Shown here piece after piece: positions 13,236 to 23,522 of a DNA stretch of 64,000 nt (positions within the stretch are counted from its first letter, which is position 1; every line of letters begins with the position of its first letter). Source of the stretch: Rhynchospora pubera (taxonomy: Eukaryota > Streptophyta > Magnoliopsida > Poales > Cyperaceae); the NCBI GenBank assembly GCA_028095005.1, contig CM051462.1, positions 231,650,473 to 231,714,472 on the forward strand, written 5' to 3'. The translations under genes were made by a program, and so were the position numbers. The notes beneath the pieces were generated by a model. That model was not told where the DNA came from. It was given only the letters and a program-made list of their open reading frames with translations, and did not search any database.

Positions 13236-13408
13236 TTATAAATTCAACTAGGTAGTTCTCCAACTACTCTCATATCCTTTCTCCCCACTTGCACAGCCAA
13301 ACTTCTAATAGAAATTAAACGAAGCGAATTGAAGCTGAAGGGGCTGGAAGGAGAGGAAGAAAATTCATAAGGTCTACAATTGCAAATTTGTGTGAAATTT
13401 AATATAGT

Positions 13409-14180
13409 ATGATGAACGAAAGAAGTGGAGATGGAATTAGGGATTCTCATGAGCACGACCTTGTGATGCCGGGCTTCCGATCCATGGGAGCTTCCTGGTA
13501 CTTGCTTCACTTGTTTCAATCCCTCTCATGAATTTCTTTTTTCTTTTATGAAAGGGGAATATTATTTTATGAACTTCTTTCTTCTTTAAAGTAAGGGGAT
13601 TATTTTATTTTGTAATTCTAGATTTATTATCTTGAGTTCTTAGCTTGAATTAATTGTCGATTTCCTCTTTTACTGTCAAGTTCCAATTTTTAGCATGACC
13701 TACAAATTCTATGTTTTGTCTCGAATTTTTCATGTTGTGCCAAAGTTAAATTTCAACTCAACTTTGGAAACAGAAACCTTGCTAAAAACAGAAGTTCCTT
13801 TGACATTTACTTACACAAATACGAAACCCTAGTTAGAGTATTTTTCATCATGTATTGTATTTTATAGGGTTTTTTAATTACATTTGAAAACTAAACGATG
13901 GTCTTAATGTTCTGTAGCAATGGCGGCAATTGGAGAGAAGGAATGGTTCTTCTACGTCCCAAGAGACCGAAAGTACAGAAATGGAGACCGACCTAACCGG
14001 GTTACAGCATCTGGTTATTGGAAGGCCACTGGAGCAGACCGAATGATACGTGCGGAGAATAATAGACCCATTGGTTTGAAGAAAACTTTAGTTTTCTACT
14101 CGGGGAAGGCACCTAAAGGCATAAGATCTAGTTGGATAATGAATGAGTATCGATTGCCAAACTTATGTTTATATATATGA
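13409..14180 (+). pseudogene. Captured NAC transcription factor fragments (LOV1/ANAC035-like)
   Basis: Two pieces lie in the same orientation. Piece 1 (13409-13480) reads from ATG to HEHDLVMPGFR, the start of the NAC domain (sub-domain A). The remainder of sub-domains A and B is missing after it. Piece 2 (13920-14167) reads AAIGEKEWFFYVPRDRKYRN, then RPNRVTASGYWKATGADRM and GLKKTLVFYSGKAPKG to MNEYRLP, which is sub-domains C and D. The particular wording matches the LOV1/ANAC035 branch, from knowledge of that family. A 440-bp segment between them, without coding, is probably captured intron. No C-terminal activation region is present. The fragment is flanked on both sides by CACTA sub-terminal repeats, so it is transduced host sequence. 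Confidence 0.85.
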
Positions 14181-14504
14181 AATTGAAGTGGTTTTCACAT
14201 TGGTTTCATATTGAATGTCCTTGATTTGTTAAACTTTTACACTCATTGAGATTTTAAAAGTATATCTACACCATCATGAAGAATCCTAAACCAGAAGTAG
14301 ATACTATTTTTTCTATCTTCTTTCTACCACCAGAAGTATTTATTTGCTACTAAGTTTGCTCATTGTTACTACAAAATACATCACATTTGTGGCTTCCAAA
14401 AAGTATACAAAAAATAAACATGACAAAAAATTACCATCTAGAAAAAAAATTTGTACAACTGAAACTCTAAGAAGTTCACCAGAAAAAGTTGAACCACTAA
14501 ATTA

Positions 14505-15345
14505 ATTTAATTTTCATTTTTTTATTTAATTAATTAAATTATTAATTAAATAATTTCTTAATTTAAATATATTTAATTTAGTACCGGTTTTTTATAAAAA
14601 ACCGGTACTAATTTAATTTAATTTTCGGTTTTTTTTTTATTTAATTAATTAAATAATTAATTAAATAATTTCTTAATTTAAATATATTTAATTTAGTACC
14701 GGTTTTTTATAAAAAACCGGTACTAAATGAATTAATTTTAGTATTTTTTAATTTAATTAATTAAATAATTAATTAAATAATTTCTTAATTTAAATATATT
14801 TAATTTAGTACCGGTTTTTTATAAAAAACCGGTACTAATTTAATTTAATTTTCGGTTTTTTTTTTTAATTTAATTAATTAAATAATTAATTAAATAATTT
14901 CTTAATTTAAATATATTTAATTTAGTACCGGTTTTTTATAAAAAACCGGTACTAAATGAATTAATTTTAGTATTTTTTTTATTTAATTAATTAAATAATT
15001 AATTAAATAATTTCTTAATTTAAATATATTTAATTTAGTACCGGTTTTTTATAAAAAACCGGCACTAATTTAATTTAATTTTCGGTTTTTTTTATTTAAT
15101 TAATTAAATAATTAATTAAATAATTTCTTAATTTAAATATATTTAATTTAGTACCGGTTTTTTATAAAAAACCGGTACTAAATGAATTAATTTTAGTACC
15201 GGTTTTTTATAAAAAACCGGTACTAATATGGTTTATTTCATGATTTACTACCGGCTCATTAGTACCGGTTTTTTATTGCTTTTAGTACCCCCTATTATTA
15301 GTACCGCTGCAAAACCGGTACTAATAATACAAAAAAAACCGGTAC
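14505..15345. repeat. Right sub-terminal palindrome array with AT-rich spacers
   Basis: Alternating blocks of about 120 bp: an AT spacer (ttaattaaataattaattaa...) and one TAGTACCGG palindrome. The block repeats at least six times up to the right TIR. The spacers carry a TTTCTTAATTTAAATATATT core that is nearly constant from unit to unit, a sign of recent local amplification. Confidence 0.9.
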
Positions 15346-15680
15346 TAATGTTTATTAATGGCGTAGTGTAAGGAAATTAATGGAATGGAAACTGAAGAGA
15401 TGGAGGGAGGAAGGGAGGCAAGAAAGTCGGATTGTGTAGGAGAAGAGAAGTTAGAGAAGGTGAGGAGTGTGGCTGAGAAGCCGTGTTGGTCGACGAACCA
15501 CTTTACAAGCTCGACCATAGGAATGACGTGGCCCATGCCGGGGCTACTAAGAAAGGCGACGTGTGGCTGTTGGTTTCTGTTCTGAACTTCCCCCTTGACC
15601 ATGGCCATGTCTTGTTTTTGTTTTGAGTGGTGAGAAGCTAAAGGAAAAGAAGTTATTTTTGCTGTGTTTAGATATTTAAC

Positions 15681-15688
15681 GTATAAGC
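15681..15688 (-). promoter_or_regulatory. Candidate TATA box of UGT copy A
   Basis: On the minus strand this reads GCTTATAC, about 75 nt before the ATG. The same motif sits at the same distance in copy B, and UGT3 has a TATAAGTA at nearly the same distance. Position is the main support. Confidence 0.4.
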
Positions 15689-15821
15689 AGGCCCGGTTCT
15701 ATTGGATTCGTTCGATGTAGAGCTCTACGATTAAGAGATGAAGGAGTTGGTGACCTGCCGTTTTAAATTTTTATTATGACCATGGATGAGCTGTTGTGGA
15801 CCTTGTGGTTTAAGTTAAAAT

Positions 15822-16250
15822 ATGAGCAAGATTCCAGTGCCATACTTTTTTGGTATCACGAATGTCATATTTTCCTTTTTTATTTTAAATGTTAAAAAAT
15901 TAAAATATAATCGTTCAATCCAAACAGTTGATCTTGTTCATTTTAACGACGAATGGTTGTACTAAAATTTCATAATTTTTAAAGCTTATTTGATACTTGA
16001 TCAAGATGTTGAAAAATGGACATATTAGAATGAATCTATTTTAGTTATTTTGATCTGTTCATTTTTCACCTTTTGATCAAGTATAAAATAAACTTCAAAA
16101 ATTATAAAATTTTATGACAATGCATCCGTCATTAAAATGAACAAGATCAACGGTTGAATCGGACGATTATATTTAAAAAATTTTATATTTAAAATAAAAA
16201 AGAAAAGTGTGACATTTGTGGCACAAAAAAGTGTGACACCGGAACCTTGC
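15822..16250. mobile_element. Foldback MITE in the upstream region of UGT copy A
   Basis: The left end (gagcaagattccagtg) and right end (caccggaaccttgctt) are inverted repeats, and the arms pair over most of the 430 bp. Copy B lacks it: there 'gtttaagttgagatatatat' runs straight on. The flanks 'aaaatat' and 'gaaatat' look like a mutated target duplication of 7-9 bp. Interior phrases such as 'ccaaacagttgatctt' and 'gatcaagtataaaataaact' also occur in the foldbacks at 0.76-1.52 kb and 52.26-52.71 kb. Confidence 0.8.
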
Positions 16251-16680
16251 TTTTGAAATATATACTAATTAAATTGCTAATATATAGTAATATGGCGTTT
16301 GTTAAGTCCACATAATGATTTGCCAGAGAGGCACAATTAATTATATCTTCTTGTATATGGATCATGCATCATGGTAGTGACTTTATATTCGCTGAACACT
16401 CCATATAAAACAATATTTTATCTTCCTCACATGGAAGACGTATATAATTAATGGATTTAGTGGACTACATTGTTTAGACAAGTGAATTCTTTTAGCATAT
16501 TCCAATTAATATGTGTTTGCAGTTAATTTTGCTTGTACTGCGTCAATTTTCACAGAAAAAAAATATATTCCCTCCCCCACCCCCCTCTTTCACTCTAAAA
16601 TTCTAAATGTTATGGAATCACAGAAATTAAACCTTCGAGAGAAATAAAACATTTGACAATATTTAGAGTTAACATTCCAA

Positions 16681-18215
16681 TGAAATTATAATTATTTCTC
16701 ATTCTTTCTAATTTCCCACAAGTAGAGACAAACTACATTACATATAGTATGTACACACTTCACAAAAGCTCTGGTAATTTCTAACAATACTTAACCACAA
16801 TTTATTATTATTTTTTTCCGGATTGATCACATGATCTAGATGACCATCTTACATATAATAAAGATACGTGGATGGTGTCAACTGATGTGAATGAAAATGT
16901 GTCTATTTTAATATATATTTTATGGAGTATCATTTGAATGATGTCTGACCAAATGATACAATCAAATTGATAGTTTAAAAGATATGATTGAAAAGATGCA
17001 TAGTTTGACATGGTGACCATAGGGTATCATCTAAGGGATGCCTCGTTAAAGGGTGCAATCAAATATATGCCTCCACCAAAAGGTATCGACATTTTATCTA
17101 TAAAATAGAGCTCATTTTCTTTTAGAAAAAAATAGTTTGCTCATGGCATCTGCCCATGACACATTTTCGTCGCATCTATACATGGTGTTGTTTCATTACA
17201 TCTTCTCAATGCAGCTCTTCACAATCACACATTTATTAAGCAAATTTCAATAATCCCCTACTTATTTATAGACTACATATATTTCCATCAAGTTCTTTCA
17301 ATGCATATGCTCATGGAATCCTTTCATGGCATTTGGTCATGGGCTCATGGCACCCTTTCATGATATTTGCACATGACATCCACCCCATAGCACCTTTTCA
17401 TCACATCCGCTCATGGCACCTATTGATCGCCTCTTCTCAATGCATCTCTTCACACATTTATCAAGCTATTTCCAATAATCCCCCACTTAGATTGATAAAT
17501 AATAATAAACCATATTTCATGCATAGTACCAGTGCAACTAATGTTTTATGGAGAAAACCAATCTATAGAAATGCCAGACAATGACAATGGTTGAGAAAAT
17601 TATCCAATGGAACCAATACAACCACACCAAATTGAGATTAAAAAAGAAAACCAATCTATACAAATGTCAGACATTGAAATTGAAGGAGAAAATTGTATAA
17701 TGGAGCCAATGCCTCTTAATCATGAAGATACATTAGATGAAGAATTTGAAGACAAACCAATTATAAAGTAGCAAACTTTATTTTCCATTTATATTTCTTA
17801 GCAAAATTGTAATAGTTAATGTACATTTATGTATGATTTTAATACCTCCCTTATATTGTTTCATAATAAAAAAATATCATGTGTAAAATATGTAATTTAA
17901 CCGCTATTCAATTTATTATTATTTCTATTTTTTATTCACATTTCACTTCAATTCAATTATAATTTACAATTTTATAATTATTATTAATTTTTTTCTCATC
18001 AAATATCAGTTTATCAAATTGTAAATATATTTTAATAATAGAATCGTTTTCATTAAATTTTTTATTAAAAAATTTTTCATTTTAAAATTATCTATCGACT
18101 TGAAAATTTAATACACAATTTTTTCATATATATCGCTCGACCTACAAACCCAGTAACTATAAAATGGTGTGACAGATTGCATTCAGATTTCCTTTCTATT
18201 CAAACGTGACAATAT
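16681..18215. other. Intergenic DNA with degraded repeats
   Basis: No intact gene. Between about 17140 and 17500, short phrases around 'catggcatttgctcatgg', 'cttctcaatgcatctcttca' and 'aataatcccccactta' are repeated, reminiscent of an old LTR-element end. At 17640-17771 a short acidic frame (MSDIEIEGENCIMEPMPLNH and on to a stop) remains of some coding sequence I do not recognise. The rest is AT-rich. Confidence 0.4.
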
Positions 18216-19102
18216 ATATATATAGAGAGAGAGAGAGAATGGACATAGTACATTAATGTGCATATAAACCTTATGCACAGCATTTCTGTGCTGTCGGATC
18301 AGCTTTAAAATTCGTGCTGTGATCTAGATCAAAGACATGGATTGAGACGCTGAACTCTTCTACCTCTTCGTTATTTTCTAACTATTTCCCGTTAGTCTCC
18401 TGTCTTCTTATCACTCTCTCTCTCTCTCTCAATTCGAAGGCTTTCAAGGAAACCCAAAACCTAGTACCTCGACCGCTGCCTCCTCTCGGAGTATCGCTAT
18501 CAACAACTAACGGCCTTCCTCACCTCTACGCAAAAACCCTAGACCTCTACCTCCTCTCTTTTAATTTTTCTACCCCTGCGCATCTATGCTTGCACCGTTT
18601 GCTAGCATTTGTGCTCGCCCCAAATCCCACTCGTGAAATCCCTAGACTCATCAAATTCCTCATAAAGGTCAGAAATTAAAATTTTAAACAACTGTATAGT
18701 GCCAGAAGTCTCTTTATTTTTTTCGTTGCTCCACCAGTGCAAGATGAATTTCTAATTTCAGCTTAAAATTTAAATTTTCATCTCATATACAGCTTACGGG
18801 ATGAGTTATTATTTGAACTTAGATGGTAGAGCCAATTTGCCATAATACACTTAAGGTTTATGTCAATCACAATATTAGTAATTTGATTCTAGATGGAAAC
18901 TAAAATCACTATCCACTGATCCAGTTGTGATGTCTCAGATACAGCTTCACCAGCAATTTGATTCTAAACGGAAATCAATGATTTATGTCAATCAAATTTC
19001 TGATCTCATATACAGCTGTATCAGAAAACAAAGTTTTTAGAGTGCGCTGAATCTAGAGATTAATAAAGTTTTTCTTTTATGTAGGTGTCTACTTTTGAGA
19101 AC

Positions 19103-19225
19103 ATGATGTCAAATGAAGGAGCATCTTCATCAATTGCTGATGATTCGGATACAAGGGAATTTACTTTTGAATTTAAGGGAAAGAGGAAAAGAAATAATGT
19201 ACAAATCATGGACAAATTGTCATGA
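19103..19225 (+). pseudogene. Short N-terminal frame inside the composite element
   Basis: After an acceptor near 19083 an ATG opens a 40-residue frame, MMSNEGASSSIADDSDTREF followed by a basic stretch (KGKRKRNN), which then stops. Serine-rich, acidic then basic starts like this are common before zinc-finger domains of plant transposases, but I do not recognise it. It is probably the first coding exon of the composite's lost gene. Confidence 0.3.
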
Positions 19226-19539
19226 GTTGTTTAAGTAAAATCCATAAACTAAAAAAATAAAGAACATGTGTTGTGCTCCGAAATCTCTGAATTGGAAAAG
19301 AGGCATGTCTATCAAAGAACCATTGCTCTTGTGTGTTACTGGATGTCTGGATGTCTATGTGATTGTTCTTAAGTTGCTACTACTAAAAGAAAATGTGTAT
19401 ATCAAAAGTTCCATTGACTAGAGACGTTCTCCAAAAATTACAGTACATCAAAATTTTTTTACAAGATCTTGAGCACTATATAAGCAATACTGACGTTTAC
19501 AAGAACTTAGCTCAAATAACCCAATTCTTCAGCAACAGT

Positions 19540-20590
19540 CAGTGGCGGATATAGGGAAAAAAAATAAGCCAGGGCACACATATAATACAATTAAATTTAA
19601 TAATAAAAAAAATAAAATAAACAATAATTTAAAATAGTAATCTTACATATAAACTATACTAATACAAAATACATCATTTTTTTCCAAAAATTGTAGTCCT
19701 TTTTTATCTTTACCTCTCTATCACCAAAAAGCACAAAAAGTGAAATCTAACTCTAATTTTGTAATGCAATTAACACTCCTTTGCATGTCTTCATAGTTTT
19801 GAAATTGTTGCATAATTGCTTCATTAGAAATTTGTCTGAATACTTTCTTTTCTATGTAGGTAACGAAATTATCATTCAAAACAAATCATCTTCCATTTTA
19901 TTTCTCGAACAAGTCTTACCAATTTTCATAGCAAAAAAGATCCTTTCAACACTCGCCGTTGCAACTGGCAAAATTAAATCCAACTTGATTAATTTATACA
20001 CCAAAGGATAGATAATATATTTTTCCTTTTGCAACCAACTTTTGAGAAAGATCACACATCCCATTCAATTGAGAAAAGTTTTGATCAGTACACAAATCTT
20101 GTATGTAACAATCAAGTTGAGTACCTTGCAATTGCACATGGTTCAGATTTCAGAACCTCTTTCATTTGATCATTTCCATTAAGCATCTATAGCCTATAGG
20201 AATTCGGAATCTGGAGATGAACAGAGACAAAGAATAATTAAGGCGGAAAGAAGAAGAAGAACACGCGAAATCAGGCGATTTTTTGGTGCGCATCAGAGCG
20301 AGAGGGTTACGAATGAGCACGGAGGGGGGGGGAATACCTCAATTGCTGAGTAATTTTTTAGCCATTCGGATCTCTTCGAATCTTAATTGGATGTGAATTT
20401 AGATCCAATTAATTAGCGGACCCATTTTTCTTTTATACTATTGGATGCGGAGATGGGCCAGCCAAGGCACGAAGAAAGACAAAAAAAAGTTTTTCCAAGC
20501 CAAGCCCAGGCACTTGATGTTAACTATATATCGAGTCATCATTTTTCTAAAACAAGTGGCCATGCTTGCCCCTACATAAGTCCGCCCCTG
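19540..20590. mobile_element. hAT element remnant with 8-bp target duplication
   Basis: Flanked by gcaacagt at 19532-19539 and again at 20591-20598. Tips are CAGTGGCGGAT and, reversed, CAGGGGCGGAC. An 8-bp duplication and CAG...CTG tips are typical of hAT. The interior keeps only the C-terminal dimerisation region of a transposase, on the minus strand. A 181-bp relative with the same tips is at 60318-60498. Confidence 0.9.
19876..20064 (-). pseudogene. hAT transposase C-terminal dimerisation fragment
   Basis: The frame includes YPLVYKLIKLDLILPVATAS then VERIFFAMKIGKTCSRNKM, the conserved hAT C-terminal dimerisation block (usual wording LxLxLPVATASVERxFSAMK). Only about 60 residues remain in one frame. 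The BED finger and the catalytic RNase-H-like core are absent, so it is a deletion derivative that would need transposase from elsewhere. Confidence 0.85.
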
Positions 20591-21164
20591 GCAACAGTAC
20601 TTCTGGTTTTGCTCAAAAAAATTTAAAAAAAATCCTAATTTTAGCATGACAACCAACGATTGAGAGCCTTCATGGTGAGCAAACATCATTTCGGTGGGTT
20701 GTCAGAGCTCCTATGGAAATTGCATCAGATCTGTTCGGTAGGTTGTCAGAGAACATCAATTAAACATAAAAAGGAAAACTATAAATCATTCGTTTAGCCT
20801 AAATTTTCAGTTGAGTCAAGGCAGGTCGAGAACAAATAATTTCTGCGTATGTAACAGTCACACATGTATTGGAATTGAAATAATTAATTTCCCCTAAATC
20901 ATGTATCACGGCAGGGAAAAATTATTCATAATTGCGGAAAGAAAAAAAATGCAATTCAAATTATGGTTTACCGTAATAAAAATGAAACATGAGATGGCAT
21001 ATAGTTCCTTTTTGAGGATGGATAACGAAGCAAAATAAAGAATAGAAAGGTGCGATTATGCAAGAAATGCATGTACAGCTCAAGATCTTATTTTGCACCA
21101 GTAAATGTTGGAACCTCTTGAAGGAGGGAAAAAGGCTTACCGATTGAAGAAAATAAGTCACAGC

Positions 21165-21460
21165 GATGGATCGGCAGAGGGGGGTTGGATGCAGGTCATA
21201 GGCGGCAGGCGGAGACTTCGGGTTTTCAGGCAGGTCGCAGCTATGGATCGACAGAGAGGGGTTTGAGGCAGGTCACAGCTTAGGATTGAGGGCTTTTCAG
21301 GCAGGTCGCAGGTTGCAGCTTCCACAATGGAAAAGCTCGCCTGGAGAGAGAAGGAGGATGGCTAGTGAGAAGAGGGGGATGAGGCAGAGACGAGGTTTTT
21401 CTAAGGAGAGATCGGAGGTGGAGACTGGAGACTCAGAGCGAGAGAAAAAGATGAGAGTTT
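21165..21460 (-). other. GC-richer leader-like block at the right end of the composite
   Basis: Repeated 'gcaggtcgcag' and 'tcaggcaggtcgc' phrases, base composition unlike the surroundings, no open frame. On the minus strand it reads like a CT-rich untranslated leader. It may be a captured host 5' region or the leader of the composite's own lost gene. Confidence 0.3.
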
Positions 21461-21477
21461 AAGTAGGTCCGTCAACG

Positions 21478-21775
21478 TCAACGGTAGGTCATTTACCGTT
21501 ATGCCGTTTCGTTTAACCGAAATGGAACGGTTTGTGGCATAAAAAATTATACCGTGTTTTAAGTGGCACGGTTAATGGCACAGTTGGTTATATCGTTTCG
21601 ATCATTTCAACCTCATTTCAAACCGTTTTATGTGTAATATACGGTTGATGGCACATAAATTTATTTCGTTTAATAAATGAAACGGTAAGTGGCATGCCAG
21701 TATTGTACCGTTTAATAAGTGACACGGTAACGATTTGGTGTCATTCCGTGCCACTTACCACGTTTTGACAGCCCT
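21478..21775. repeat. CCGTTTCG-rich MITE-like repeat, copy 2
   Basis: Begins around 'caacgtcaacggtaggtcat' and ends 'gccacttaccacgttttgac'. It is full of 'tggcacggt' and 'ccgttt' motifs in both orientations. Related to 1985-2300, in the opposite direction. Confidence 0.5.
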
Positions 21776-21984
21776 AAGTTTAAGCATAGAGATGGAGATG
21801 ATTAAACGGAACCTACGGAAATTTTTAATGAAATGAAGATAAATCGGAGCCTTGAGCGCGTCAATCTGAACCGTTTATCAAAGATCTCCGCACAAATTTT
21901 AAAGACATCCGACTATATTTAAATCCTGTGCATAAGGAGCATATGCACATTAGTGTTCTATATCCATTCTCTCTCTATATATAT

Positions 21985-22351
21985 AGAGAGAGAGAGAAAA
22001 TATTCAACAAAGCGCTTTGACCGGAGTCCCGGTTAAACCCCATCAATTCTCAATTTTGAAAGTTCAAATGACCGATCCAAACAGTCAAATATGATCTCTA
22101 TATTGAAATCTCCTTGCCGACCAAAATTTTCATTTTTTTTAAATTTTTAAGCATTTTTTTCGGATTTTCAAAAACAGCAATTTTTGTAGGGTTCAGAACA
22201 AATTGGATTAACGATTTTTAAAAATTCGAAAAAAATGCTTAAAAATTTTTAAAAAAATAAAAATTTTGGTCGATAAGGAGATTTCAATATGGAGATCATA
22301 TTTGACTGTTTGGATCGGTCATTTGAATTTTCAAAATTGAGATTTGACGGG

Positions 22352-22353
<2 letters not shown>
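21985..22353. mobile_element. Foldback MITE, (GA)n/CAAAGCG family, copy 1
   Basis: Left arm 'caacaaagcgctttgaccgg' and following pair with a right arm ending in the TA microsatellite. The core 'gaccgatccaaacagtcaaa' and 'tgatctctatattgaaatct' appear in both arms. The central loop ('cagcaatttttgtaggg') is in the opposite orientation relative to the copy at 25455-25853. Confidence 0.8.

Positions 22354-22354
<1 letters not shown>

Positions 22355-22420
<66 letters not shown>
22355..22420. repeat. (TA)n microsatellite, about 33 units
   Basis: Uninterrupted alternating TA from 22355 to 22419. It replaces the outer end of the foldback's right arm, where the sister copy has (GA)n(TA)n, so it probably grew from that element end. 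Confidence 0.95.
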
Positions 22421-22426
<6 letters not shown>

Positions 22427-23135
22427 AGTGTGAAGAGCCATGTTTCGGACGGACTGGTCTGCTGGGCAACCAGACTGCCACATTGGAGTTGGGGCGAATC
22501 GTTCCAACTCTGGGACAGTCCGGTCCAACTGGATGGGGCGGACCGGTCCAACCTGGACCGGATCGTTCCAGATGAAGGTTATGAATCTGGAAAGTCAGTT
22601 TCCAAGCTGGCTATTTATACCCCTCTCTTCTGAAGCGTCTCTAAAATTGGAACTCGTGTCTTTTGAGATAACCACCATCCTAGAGAGACCAGAGAGAGAT
22701 CAGAAAGTGGGAGGAGAGTCGACTGGCATCTGTATTCGTGAAAGGTGACGCCAAGCCCTTGTCTTGAGGTTGTGGTGTACCAGTTGCATAAGGAGGAAGA
22801 CTTGGAGCACAAGATAAGGTTGCAGCAAAACTTTGAGAAGAATTTAGGCACTCGATCAATTTCCGCTGCGGTATATCTGAACTCTATGCATAGTTATAAG
22901 TTAGATATACATATTAGGTCAAGGACCGTCTAAAACCAACAATATATATATATATCCGAATAAAGCCCATAGGCGGACAATATAACAACCAACTTTAGTT
23001 CCACACAACAGAAGTTTTCAAGGAAGATGAAGTAGAAAGATGATAATGCAGAATTGCAGATAATGTAAGATGATAAAGCAGAAGATGAAGAGATAATTCC
23101 AGTTATCGATAGGCAAGACCTGAATGTTTTGTAGT
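22421..23135. other. GC-richer unidentified repeat remnant
   Basis: Repeated 'ggtccaac', 'ggaccggtcc' and 'gatcgttcca' phrases (22480-22575) and a stretch to about 22935 ending 'ctaaaaccaacaatat', reminiscent of an LTR of a copia element. No partner LTR or coding region is seen. The several overlapping short frames are not believable genes. Confidence 0.3.
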
Positions 23136-23522
23136 CAATTATGAAGGGGGTTGTAGAATTTTTCATGATTAGAAATCTAAAAATTAAAAAAAAGTAATAA
23201 TTAACTAGCCTATAAGAAGAGTATATATACGATCATGAAGAGACAAGTTAAATAGTTGTAAGTACTAATCGGATAATTTTATACTTGTCATTTTTCAAAT
23301 TGCAAGAAGGAAATCAAATATCAAATAAATTCCTTTTCATTTTCCATTTGAAGTTTGAAAATACATTGCATGCACCATATATCTTACATAATACAATCTC
23401 AACATCATTCCAACTCATGCCTTAATTTTACACAACATTTACAGAAGTAATTAATGATCTTTACACACAGAAACGCACATATATGCAGAAATTTACAGAA
23501 CTAATTAATGGTCTATTGGTCT

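Larger units (their letters stand above)
12740..15368. mobile_element. Non-autonomous CACTA element with NAC gene fragments
   Basis: Ends are CACTACAACAAAAATG at 12740 and ...TTAATGGCGTAGTG at 15368: imperfect TIRs of about 30 bp with perfect CACTAC/GTAGTG tips. The target duplication is TAA (12737-12739 and 15369-15371). The paralogous copy B has the uninterrupted site 'catctaaggaaatt', which proves the 2629-bp element's borders. Sub-terminal arrays of palindromic TAGTACCGG repeats fill both flanks. There is no transposase. The interior holds pieces of a NAC transcription-factor gene. Confidence 0.95.
11537..15608 (-). pseudogene. UGT72-like glycosyltransferase copy A, split by a CACTA element
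   Basis: Reads on the minus strand from ATG at 15608 to codon 80 (15369), then jumps the insertion and resumes at 12736, ending at 11537. The two parts together have 479 codons, exactly the length of intact copy B, with about 28 amino-acid differences by eye (near 94% identity). As it stands, translation leaves the gene after Leu80, adds about eight element-encoded residues and stops. The downstream 399-codon part is still fully open, with the PSPG box starting WAPQVKILNH, so the break looks recent. The PSPG box has HGGWNS instead of the usual HCGWNS, as in copy B. A role in glucosylating phenolics, as for UGT72B enzymes, is inferred for the ancestor; this copy should make no full enzyme unless the element is removed or spliced out. 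Confidence 0.9.
11096..16680. repeat. Segmental duplication, copy A (contains broken UGT)
   Basis: Homology to copy B starts around 'cgaagggggttatagaattt' (about 11105) and runs through the UGT, its promoter and upstream DNA to about 16680 ('aaataaaacatttgacaata'). Copy A carries two insertions absent from B: the CACTA element at 12740-15368 and the foldback MITE at about 15822-16250. Copy B is at 23136-38665. Confidence 0.85.
18220..21984. mobile_element. TIR-bounded composite element, about 3.7 kb
   Basis: The left end (gagagaatggacatagta, then cattaatgtgcatat) and right end (reverse complement gagagaatggatatagaaca, then ctaatgtgcatat) match over about 105 bp at roughly 70%. Both sit in TA/GA microsatellite, so the target duplication cannot be fixed. 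Just inside the left TIR is a CT-rich leader-like exon ending 'ctcataaag' at a GT (about 18668), then an intron to about 19083, then a short frame from ATG 19103. Nested inside are a hAT element (19540-20590) and a CCGTTTCG-rich repeat (21478-21775). It could be a MULE or hAT derivative; no transposase of its own is left. Confidence 0.6.

Noticed and set aside
13244..13519. 91-aa frame on - strand within the small CACTA
   Set aside because: It is antisense to captured NAC exon 1 sequence and repeats; the + strand gives the recognisable protein.
17333..17584. 83-aa frame rich in His/Ile/Ser
   Set aside because: Covers the 'catggcatttgctcatgg' repeats; no recognised protein.
20441..20689. Frames near the right end of the hAT element
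   Set aside because: Short, overlapping on both strands, no similarity to a hAT domain.
22289..22633. 114-aa and overlapping frames around the TA run
   Set aside because: Mostly Tyr-Ile repeats from the microsatellite.
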